Origin: Kiritimatiellota bacterium
GTDB lineage: Bacteria; Verrucomicrobiota; Kiritimatiellia; RFP12; UBA1067
NCBI GenBank assembly: GCA_009777165.1
Contig: WRML01000193.1
Coordinates: forward strand, 1 to 5,214
DNA length: 5,214 nt
Reading direction: 5' to 3'
The translations under genes were made by a program, and so were the position numbers. The number at the start of each line of letters is the position of its first letter. Position 1 is the stretch's first letter. The notes below the pieces were generated by a model that was not told the DNA's origin, did not search any database, and saw only the letters and a program-made list of their open reading frames with translations. Below, piece by piece: positions 1-5,214 of the stretch.

Positions 1-134
1 TCGGGGGGGTGCGGCGTTAACGCGGCGGGGCAATCGGGGAAAGGCGGAAGGGGGCCCCGGGGGGGGGGATTCAGGAGCTTGCGGGGCGGTATGCGAATAA
101 GACACCGGAGGACCTCCGCAAGAAATCGTCGCTG
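1..134 (+). other. G-rich left edge, partly the 5' coding part of the diheme protein gene
   Basis: No separate gene is supported here. The frame of the downstream gene stays open from position 21, just after a TAA at 18-20, and the translation from about position 69 looks like real protein (QELAGRYANKTPEDLRKK, leading into the annotated start). Left of position 69 it turns into Gly/Arg-rich low complexity made by G runs: seven Gs at 3-9, five at 50-54 and ten at 59-68. The simplest reading is that the gene truly begins upstream of the window and that a homopolymer error near 59-68, or contig-end noise, hides the continuous frame. A genuine start inside this stretch is less likely, because no in-frame ATG or GTG occurs before 135. 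A GGAGG at 107-111 lies too far from the TTG at 135 to serve as its ribosome binding site. Confidence 0.55.
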
Positions 135-3100
135 TTGTTGGGCGGGTCGGTGACGATGCAGCAGTGCGAGCAGGTGCGCGAGTGGTTCTACCTGGGGCAG
201 GCGCGTGAGCGCACGGAGCTGGCGCGGAAGACTGCCGAGCTGGTCAAGACGGCGGGGGGGGCGCTACCTGTGTCTGCGCTCCGTGATCTGGACGCGCTGG
301 AGAAGGACATCCAGGCAGCGTGGGACAAGGACACCGTCCCGGACGGCACCGCCCTGTTCAGCCGCGCGTTCGCGATCCGCCGCGCCATCCTCTTCACGCA
401 CCCGGCACTCCAGTTCGAACGGATGTTCGTCAACAAAAACCCGCCCACCCGCTACAGCCACAACTGCGACCAGTACCGGGGCGCCGAGAGCCGCGTCGGG
501 GAGGGGCCCTCCGTCCTGACGGGCTGGCGGACGGACAAGCCGAAGACCACCCCCCTCCTCAAGGGCAAGATGCCGGAGGGCGCATACCAGAAGCCCTGCC
601 TGTCGTATGACGCCAAGCGTTTCGTGTTTGGGTTCGCGGAGAAAAAAAAGGACGCGAGGGATCAGCAGTTCTTCCTGTATGAGGCGGCCATTGACGGCTC
701 GTCCGTGCGGCAACTGACGGGCACGGAACGCGACAAGCTGGTGACGTGGGAGAACCGCCTGACGGTCCCCGTGGAGGATGAGGACCCGTGCTATCTGCCG
801 AACGGGGACATCGTGTTCGTGTCGTCGCGCTCGCAGAATTTCGGGCGTTGCCACGGGGGGCGTTTCGCGCCGACGTTCGTGCTGTACGCATGTGACAAGA
901 ACGGCGACAACATCCGGCAGCTCTCCTACGGTATCGAGAACGAGACCACGCCGAGTGTCCTGCCAGACGGGCGTATCCTCTTCACGCGCTGGGAGTACGT
1001 GGACCGCCACGAGATGGAGTTCCACAAGCTCTGGTGGAAACGCCCCGACGGCTCGATGGTCTCGCACTACTACGGCAACGACACGATCCACCCGCTGATG
1101 ATCTCCGAGGCGCGCGCGATCCCCGGCTCGTTGAAAGTCCTCGCCAACGGCATGGGGCACCACAACTACCACGCCGGGTCCATCATCCGCATTGATATCA
1201 CCAAGGGCGAGAACGGCCCCGAGAGCGTCACGCGCATCACGCCGGAGATCCCCTATGCCGAGGCCGAGACCGGTTACAGCACCCACGGCCAATACAGCAC
1301 GCCGTTCCCGCTCAACGAGAATCTCTTCCTTGCGACGTACTCGCCCGTGGAGGTCCACAGCCAGGGCCGCCTCCCGCCAGAGACCCCCTACATCATCGCG
1401 CTGGTGGACGACTTCGGCGGACGCGAGCCGATCTACATTGACCCCGACGCGGCGTGCTTCTCGCCCATCCCGATTGTCCCGCAGAAAGTGCCGTCCATCA
1501 TCCCCAACCAATTGCCCGATCCTAAGACGCTCAAAGGCAAGGACGCGACGACCGGCATCTACATGGTGCAGGACGTGAACCTCACGCGCAACGACCCCGA
1601 GGGCAAACTCAAACCCGGCGACATCAAGTTCCTGCGCTTCAACCAGATCTACGTCAAGAACATCCCCGGCAGCGACAAGATCAGCCGCGACGTGCCGAAC
1701 GCCGCACCCAAGCGTATCCTCGGCACCGTCCCCGTTGAGCCAGACGGCTCCGTCTCCGTGCGCGTCCCCGCCGGCATCCCCCTGCAGATACAGGCGCTCG
1801 ACAAGGACGGCCGCGCCGTCCTCACCGAGCGTAGCTTCCACTACGTGCACCCCGGTGAGAAGCGCGGGTGCATCGGTTGCCACGAGCCCGTCGGCACCTC
1901 GCTCAAACCCAACCCGAACCTCTTCACCCGCGAGCCGCGCGAGCTCACCCCCGAACCCGGGCAGGACGACGGCGAGGGCGTGAGTTTCCTCAAGATGGTC
2001 CAGCCCGTGCTCGACAAACATTGCATCGCTTGCCACGGGTTGGCGGGCGACCCCCCCAAGGGCATCAACCTCATCCCCAGCCCCGGCCACGACTGGCCCT
2101 CCTCCTATATCGCCCTCCTCGCCTACACCAAGACCATCGGCGACAAAGGCAAGTCCTCCGGCCTGCAGAACAACATCAGCCGCCCCTACGACTACTACGC
2201 GCTCGGCGGCACCTTCGTCACCGCATTCATGGAGAAACACAAGGACAAGAAAATCCCCATCACCAAGCGCGACTTCCAGCGTATCGTCAACTGGCTCGAC
2301 ATGAACGCCCAATGCTACGGCACCTTCAACTACAACCGCAAAGAGTATTACGACATCGGCGCCGATGCGGAAAAGGCATTGCGCGAGATGATTAAGGAAC
2401 GCTTCGGCCCCGCCCTCGCCGCGCAGCCCATCTGCGCCCTTGTCAACGGCGCACGTCCCGAAGAGAGCCGTATCCTTATGGCCCCCCTCGCCGCCGCCGC
2501 CGGGGGGTGGGAGCAGGTCAAGAACGGCTGGACCGACAAGAACAACCCCGAATACAAAAAATTCGCCGCCGCCGTCAACGACCTCTTCACCTACCCCGAG
2601 CCCGCCGTCAGAGGAACCTGCGGCTTCGACAACGGCTGCAGGTGCGGCTCCTGCTGGGTACGCCTCAAGGACGAAGAGAAAAACCCGCCGCCCGAGATTG
2701 CGGTCGGGCTAGACCTCCCGAAATACGACCGTACCAAGCTCAGCGTCTTCGAGGTTGACTCCGAGGCCGGGAGCGACCCCGCCGCCAAGATGCTCGACGG
2801 CGACGAGGTCACGTTCTGGCACTCGCGCTACGGCGGCGACGAGAAACAGTACCCCCACCTCATCACGCTCAAACTCGCCGACTCGACACAGATTGCCGGC
2901 CTCTACCTGCTGAACCGCACCGTCGGCGGCGAGAACGGCTTCATCAAGAAATACCGCATCAGCGTCAGCGCCGACGGCAAGGCGTGGAAAGACGTCACCG
3001 AGGGCAACCTGCGCCGGACGGTCAAAGAGCAACGCATCGTGTTCGACGCCCCGGTCCGCGCGCAATACGTGCGGCTCACCGCCCTCAGCGCGATCCACGG

Positions 3101-3152
3101 CCACAACTACGCCTCCATCGCCGAGATCGGGATGCTGCTCCCCAAAAAATAA
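135..3152 (+). CDS. Diheme c-type cytochrome with PD40 beta-propeller, hydrazine synthase alpha-like middle domain and C-terminal discoidin domain (5' end probably incomplete)
   Basis: The visible 1005 residues (numbered from TTG at 135) read as follows. Residues 1-150 are a helical N-terminal part. Residues 150-400 show propeller-type strands with repeated motifs such as YLPNGDIVFVSSR (220-232) and VLPDGRILFTRW (275-286). Residues 340-570 carry GHHNYHAG (341-348) and VDDFGGREPIYIDP (424-437), which I recognise from proteins with the hydrazine synthase alpha middle domain. Two c-type heme sites follow, CIGCH at 579-583 and CIACH at 630-634. A Cys cluster lies at 829-840. Residues 865-1004 form a discoidin (F5/8 type C) domain with LDGD, FWHSRY and YVRL motifs. 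Covalent heme means export, so a signal peptide is expected but lies outside the readable part. The role is probably periplasmic or surface electron transfer with carbohydrate or polymer binding; the substrate is unknown. The TTG start is only the first in-frame start codon, and coding appears to continue upstream. The gene is convergent with the next one. Confidence 0.88.
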   Translation: MLGGSVTMQQCEQVREWFYLGQARERTELARKTAELVKTAGGALPVSALRDLDALEKDIQAAWDKDTVPDGTALFSRAFAIRRAILFTHPALQFERMFVNKNPPTRYSHNCDQYRGAESRVGEGPSVLTGWRTDKPKTTPLLKGKMPEGAYQKPCLSYDAKRFVFGFAEKKKDARDQQFFLYEAAIDGSSVRQLTGTERDKLVTWENRLTVPVEDEDPCYLPNGDIVFVSSRSQNFGRCHGGRFAPTFVLYACDKNGDNIRQLSYGIENETTPSVLPDGRILFTRWEYVDRHEMEFHKLWWKRPDGSMVSHYYGNDTIHPLMISEARAIPGSLKVLANGMGHHNYHAGSIIRIDITKGENGPESVTRITPEIPYAEAETGYSTHGQYSTPFPLNENLFLATYSPVEVHSQGRLPPETPYIIALVDDFGGREPIYIDPDAACFSPIPIVPQKVPSIIPNQLPDPKTLKGKDATTGIYMVQDVNLTRNDPEGKLKPGDIKFLRFNQIYVKNIPGSDKISRDVPNAAPKRILGTVPVEPDGSVSVRVPAGIPLQIQALDKDGRAVLTERSFHYVHPGEKRGCIGCHEPVGTSLKPNPNLFTREPRELTPEPGQDDGEGVSFLKMVQPVLDKHCIACHGLAGDPPKGINLIPSPGHDWPSSYIALLAYTKTIGDKGKSSGLQNNISRPYDYYALGGTFVTAFMEKHKDKKIPITKRDFQRIVNWLDMNAQCYGTFNYNRKEYYDIGADAEKALREMIKERFGPALAAQPICALVNGARPEESRILMAPLAAAAGGWEQVKNGWTDKNNPEYKKFAAAVNDLFTYPEPAVRGTCGFDNGCRCGSCWVRLKDEEKNPPPEIAVGLDLPKYDRTKLSVFEVDSEAGSDPAAKMLDGDEVTFWHSRYGGDEKQYPHLITLKLADSTQIAGLYLLNRTVGGENGFIKKYRISVSADGKAWKDVTEGNLRRTVKEQRIVFDAPVRAQYVRLTALSAIHGHNYASIAEIGMLLPKK

Positions 3153-3184
3153 GAAGAAGTTCCTATCATGCGTCAATCTGAAAG

Positions 3185-3229
3185 GGGACCGAGGGGACGC
3201 AAGAGACCGAGGAGACCGAGAGGACGCAG
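3185..3229 (+). repeat. Degenerate 9-bp tandem repeat, five units
   Basis: Five consecutive 9-mers can be laid out without gaps: GGGACCGAG (3185), GGGACGCAA (3194), GAGACCGAG (3203), GAGACCGAG (3212) and AGGACGCAG (3221). The third and fourth units are identical and the others differ from them at a few positions. The period is exact. It begins 33 bp after the stop codon of the diheme protein gene. A related block in the opposite orientation lies at 3324-3360, so this is the left arm of an imperfect inverted arrangement. Confidence 0.8.
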
Positions 3230-3245
3230 GAACTGTATGTACCCT

Positions 3246-3274
3246 CCGCAGGGAGGAAAACCCCCACCCTGCGG
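3246..3274. other. Hairpin with a perfect 8-bp stem, inside the repeat element
   Basis: CCGCAGGG at 3246-3253 is the exact reverse complement of CCCTGCGG at 3267-3274, leaving a 13-base loop. No T run follows on either strand, so a classical intrinsic terminator is not supported. It sits between the two oppositely oriented 9-mer blocks and directly before a second hairpin. Confidence 0.6.
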
Positions 3275-3303
3275 TCCTCCCCCTTTTGAAAGGGGGCTGA
3301 GGA
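3275..3303. other. Palindromic hairpin of the CCCCCTTT/AAAGGGGG type
   Basis: CCCCCTTT at 3279-3286 pairs with AAAGGGGG at 3289-3296 around a very short centre. TCCT (3275-3278) and AGGA (3300-3303) extend the stem across a 3-base bulge on the right side. GGGGATTT follows at 3308-3315. From memory, this combination resembles a REP-like dispersed palindrome found in intergenic DNA of many unrelated bacteria. It may also end transcription from either side, but it lacks a T tract. Confidence 0.6.
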
Positions 3304-3323
3304 CACTGGGGATTTCCGCAATG

Positions 3324-3360
3324 CCCTTTCGTCCCCTTGGTTCCCTAGGTCTCCTGCGAG
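3324..3360 (-). repeat. Right arm: 9-bp repeat family in inverse orientation
   Basis: Read on the minus strand, this stretch gives GAGACCTAG, GGAACCAAG and GGGACGAAA in steps of 9 bases, clearly the same family as the five plus-strand units at 3185-3229. Exact inverted matches include AGGAGACC (3210-3217) with GGTCTCCT (3348-3355), and GGGGACG (3193-3199) with CGTCCCC (3330-3336). The two arms enclose both hairpins. Confidence 0.65.
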
Positions 3361-3379
3361 CCATACCGTTTTCAAGCCC

Positions 3380-3411
3380 CAACAGGGCGCAATCAGTGTA
3401 ACACCCTGTTG
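3380..3411. terminator. Possible bidirectional terminator hairpin between the convergent genes
   Basis: CAACAGGG at 3380-3387 is the exact reverse complement of CCCTGTTG at 3404-3411, with a 16-base loop. It lies 72 bp beyond the stop codon of the minus-strand membrane protein gene. Neither side carries a clear T tract; CACTTTTGA at 3412-3420 is the closest on the plus strand. The terminator role is inferred from position only. Confidence 0.35.
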
Positions 3412-3482
3412 CACTTTTGAGCCATCCTCCACAAAATCGGCAAAATGACACATTGACTTAAAATGCTCTAAGCAACCTCTCC

Positions 3483-4265
3483 TTACTGTGACACCCACTT
3501 CACGTTTATCGCATTCCGCAGGGCATTGGGGTAAGCGAAGTGGTAGAGTAAGAGTGTGGCGGGCAGAATGCTCAAATAGATGTACCACGGCCATGGGAAA
3601 AAGAAGATGAGCCTGGAGAATAAGAAAACGGTAGAGGCGAACGTAAAGACGGTATAAGAGATGAGCGCAGGTCGTAAGATGTCAACATTACACATACGAA
3701 AACCACTGTAGAGACAGATGAGCCCGATAAGCGGAACGACGAAAGCGATGAAGATGAGCCCTGCAAGGCTTGGGAAACGCAGGGTACGGTCAACGACGGC
3801 CTCGTCAGGATTATTGGGGTCCACCCAGCAATTGATAGGGGTCTTGGCATCGAACAATGGTTTATAGAAAAAATAGTTGTCTCTGTTGTAACGGGAACAT
3901 GCTAAACCGTTGAGCAGTGTAACCCGTTTTGAGATATGGGTCTGCCCGTTGAAGTCATACTGGTAGCACATCGTCATACTCCAACCTAAATCACCCTCAT
4001 ATTCCAGTGTGAGGCTCGAGATGTTAGCGGAAGTGGCGACCCACGTTTGAGCGCGTTCGAGTATGGCGAGCGGTTTAAGCAGATCGAAACACATTGTCCA
4101 GACCCCCATAAGAACGAATGCAACTCCTAGAAGAAAAGCAACAGAGATACGTCCATAGGATCGTTTGCGATTCTCCTTTTTCCAAGCTTCTTCGTGTGTG
4201 TAGAAGCGTGTGGTTTCCGCTTTGTTTTTGAGCGCGATGTTTCCGAAGTATTCGTCATCCTCCAT
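3483..4265 (-). CDS. DUF3592-type integral membrane protein, function unknown
   Basis: The protein has 260 residues from ATG at 4265. A charged cytoplasmic N-terminus (1-38) is followed by a membrane segment at about 40-62, a soluble loop at about 65-163, and three more membrane segments at about 164-188, 199-223 and 224-245. The loop carries the DUF3592 pattern: a YQYDFNGQTH strand (101-110), then INCWVDPNNPDEAVVD (144-159), matching the family's typical VxYxPxNPxxA. No enzymatic residues are recognisable; members are generally described only as membrane proteins. An upstream GTG at 4301 would add 12 residues and overlap the dehydrogenase gene, but ATG at 4265 has a purine-rich AAAAGG at a good distance and is preferred. 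It starts 14 bp after the gldA stop, so co-transcription is likely. Hand counts on three 60-base lines give 37-43% GC, against 67% on a line inside gldA, which suggests recent acquisition or weak codon selection. Confidence 0.75.
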   Translation of the reverse strand: MEDDEYFGNIALKNKAETTRFYTHEEAWKKENRKRSYGRISVAFLLGVAFVLMGVWTMCFDLLKPLAILERAQTWVATSANISSLTLEYEGDLGWSMTMCYQYDFNGQTHISKRVTLLNGLACSRYNRDNYFFYKPLFDAKTPINCWVDPNNPDEAVVDRTLRFPSLAGLIFIAFVVPLIGLICLYSGFRMCNVDILRPALISYTVFTFASTVFLFSRLIFFFPWPWYIYLSILPATLLLYHFAYPNALRNAINVKWVSQ

Positions 4266-4273
4266 TGCGATAG

Positions 4274-4279
4274 CCTTTT
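4274..4279 (-). promoter_or_regulatory. Ribosome binding site choosing the ATG start of the DUF3592 gene
   Basis: On the minus strand AAAAGG directly follows the TAG stop of the dehydrogenase gene and stands 8 bases before ATG at 4265. This supports 4265 over the upstream GTG at 4301 and fits translation of the second gene on a shared message. Confidence 0.5.
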
Positions 4280-5214
4280 CTAACAACAGCAGTCGTCGCA
4301 CCCGCAGTCACACCCGCACCCGTCCCGTGCCTTGCGCGACTGCCCGAGCGCGTCGGCGGCAATCATCGCGTTGACGACAGCGTCCGCCGTGACCTTGAAC
4401 GGATGGTTCGCGCAGAGCGACCCCGGTCCGGCGCAAATCTCTCCGATCTTCTGAAGCTGCTCGCACGGCACGCCCGTAAATCCCAACTCCTCGAACGTGA
4501 CGGGCAGACCGACCGCAATCGCGAAGTCCATAATCCGATGCACTTTTCTGACGGGGATGTCGTCGTCGAGGCAGAGCTGGGTCATCAACCCGAACCCGAC
4601 CTCCTGCCCGTGCATCAGCCCGTGACACTCGGGGAACGACGGCAGGCAGTTCGCGACCATGTGCGCCGTGGCACAGCCACAACTCTCGAAGCCCAACCCC
4701 GACAACAGCACGTTCGCCTCGACGACCTTCTCGACCGCCGGGGTCACGATCTTCTGCTCGACCGCGCGTTTCGCCGCAACGCCGTGCTCCATCAAAATAT
4801 CGTAGCAGAGACGCGCGATGGCCAGTGCCGCCTGTGTCACCGTGCCACCCGCGAGGTTGGGGCCACGCACCTTGAAACACGCCTCCGCCTCCAGCCACGT
4901 CGCCAGCGCGTCACCCATACCCGCTACGAACGCCCTCACGGGGGCCCGGGCGATGACGGCGGTGTCCACCAGCACGAGGTCGGGGTTCGTCCACCAGCTC
5001 TCGAAGCCGAGACAGTTGCCCTGCTCGTCGTACCACACGGTGTAGGAGCTGGTCGGCGAGTCGTTCGAGGCGACGGTCGGGACGGTGACGACCTTCGCGC
5101 CTGTCGCGGCGGCGGCGGCCTTCGCGGTGTCGATCGCCTTGCCCCCCCCCACGCCCATGATGACCTCCGTCTTGGATGCGCGGATCAATTCCGCCACACG
5201 CGCCGCCTCGGCCT
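4280..5214 (-). CDS. gldA: Glycerol dehydrogenase, iron-containing alcohol dehydrogenase superfamily, N-terminus cut by window edge, Cys-rich C-terminal tail
   Basis: The product is a cytoplasmic NAD-dependent metal enzyme oxidising glycerol to dihydroxyacetone, or reducing small ketones or aldehydes. The frame is open to the right edge, so the start is missing. Numbered from the codon at 5197, it shows the nucleotide-binding motif GVGGGKAIDTAK (15-26), the substrate-loop motif ASNDSPTSS (43-51), and metal ligands D96 (GMGDALATW), H179 (ATAHMVAN) and H196 (LMHGQEVGFG). The ligand spacings of 83 and 17 match what I recall for E. coli GldA (Asp171, His254, His271), so about 75 N-terminal residues are missing. 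The core looks intact and functional. The last 12 residues are CGCDCGCDDCCC, seven cysteines, which I do not know from GldA. The tail is partly a 12-base tandem duplication. The stop is TAG, 14 bp before the DUF3592 gene. A different substrate within the family is possible; assignment to the GldA group is firm. Confidence 0.9.
   Translation of the reverse strand, partial: AEAARVAELIRASKTEVIMGVGGGKAIDTAKAAAAATGAKVVTVPTVASNDSPTSSYTVWYDEQGNCLGFESWWTNPDLVLVDTAVIARAPVRAFVAGMGDALATWLEAEACFKVRGPNLAGGTVTQAALAIARLCYDILMEHGVAAKRAVEQKIVTPAVEKVVEANVLLSGLGFESCGCATAHMVANCLPSFPECHGLMHGQEVGFGLMTQLCLDDDIPVRKVHRIMDFAIAVGLPVTFEELGFTGVPCEQLQKIGEICAGPGSLCANHPFKVTADAVVNAMIAADALGQSRKARDGCGCDCGCDDCCC
4295..4318 (-). 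repeat. Two-copy 12-bp tandem duplication coding CGCD-CGCD in the dehydrogenase tail
   Basis: On the minus strand TGCGGGTGTGAC is followed directly by TGCGGGTGCGAC, differing at one base, each coding Cys-Gly-Cys-Asp. A further GAC and three Cys codons (TGC TGT TGT) lead to the stop. The single silent difference suggests an in-frame duplication that has been kept or is fairly recent. Confidence 0.75.

Larger units (their letters stand above)
3153..3482. other. Intergenic region between convergent genes, filled with repeats and hairpins
   Basis: These 330 bp separate the stop codons of two converging genes. The left 210 bp form a composite repeat element: a 9-bp tandem block, two hairpins, and the same 9-mer family in the opposite orientation. 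The right 120 bp are AT-richer and hold one more hairpin at 3380-3411 and nothing else recognisable. The open frames that cross the region translate into low-complexity Leu/Gly/Pro or Arg/Pro strings produced by the repeat, so no gene is called. Transcription of both flanking genes presumably ends here, but none of the hairpins is followed by a T tract on either strand. Confidence 0.75.

Noticed and set aside
106..118. Short perfect palindrome CGGAGGACCTCCG as an operator
   Set aside because: It lies within sequence that reads as coding, and a 6-bp arm is easily expected by chance in GC-rich DNA.
264..2312. Long open frame of 682 codons on the minus strand, opposite the diheme protein gene
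   Set aside because: Its translation is Val/Asp/Gly/Arg/Ala-rich low complexity without recognisable motifs, and the opposite strand carries clear heme, propeller and hydrazine-synthase-like motifs. It is a by-product of GC-rich codon use.
3185..3229. Tandem units as a CRISPR array
   Set aside because: Units are 9 bp and contiguous, without spacers; no cas gene is present.
3455..3480. TTGACT in the right part of the intergenic region as a -35 box
   Set aside because: No fitting -10 box follows, and it would drive transcription antisense into the DUF3592 gene.
3166..3594. Small minus-strand open frames crossing the intergenic repeats
   Set aside because: Their Leu/Gly/Pro repeats arise directly from the 9-bp tandem units, and they overlap the 3' end of the DUF3592 gene; no start signal or family resemblance.
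4263..4301. GTG at 4301 as start of the DUF3592 protein
   Set aside because: The extra 12 residues are coded inside the Cys-tail codons of gldA, whereas ATG at 4265 has a suitably placed AAAAGG.
4308..4898. Open frame of 196 codons on the minus strand in another frame within the dehydrogenase gene
   Set aside because: Arg/Gly-rich shadow of gldA; all conserved GldA motifs are in the other frame.

Overview
The window is GC-rich DNA, apart from one AT-richer gene. It most likely comes from an uncultured member of the Planctomycetes-Verrucomicrobia-Lentisphaerae-Kiritimatiellota group. This is inferred from the first gene: large exported diheme proteins that combine a PD40 beta-propeller, a hydrazine-synthase-alpha-like middle region and a C-terminal discoidin domain are, to my knowledge, typical of that group. 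No rRNA or other phylogenetic marker is present, so the placement is tentative. Both ends of the window cut through genes.

Layout. Positions 1-134 are a G-rich left edge that is partly coding: the reading frame of the first gene looks protein-like back to about position 69, then runs into G homopolymers and an in-frame TAA at 18-20. Positions 135-3152 (+) encode the large diheme c-type cytochrome/beta-propeller/discoidin protein. Positions 3153-3482 hold no believable gene. They separate two convergent genes and contain two blocks of degenerate 9-bp repeats in opposite orientations, two GC-rich hairpins between those blocks, and a third hairpin further right. Positions 3483-4265 (-) encode a membrane protein of the DUF3592 type with four predicted membrane segments, in DNA that is far less GC-rich than its neighbours. 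Positions 4280-5214 (-) encode most of a GldA-type glycerol dehydrogenase, cut off by the right edge and ending in an unusual cysteine-rich tail.

How the genes relate. The dehydrogenase and the DUF3592 gene share a strand and are 14 bp apart, so they are probably co-transcribed; no shared biochemical role is evident. The diheme protein lies on the other strand and is probably independent. It is likely a periplasmic or surface redox or polymer-binding protein. Despite its homology it should not be read as a hydrazine synthase: no beta or gamma subunit gene is visible, and the tyrosine expected after the first heme motif is missing. The window shows no clear new multi-gene system. The points most worth checking are the cysteine tail of the dehydrogenase, the composite repeat between the convergent genes, the four-cysteine cluster and heme environment of the large protein, and the low GC of the DUF3592 gene.
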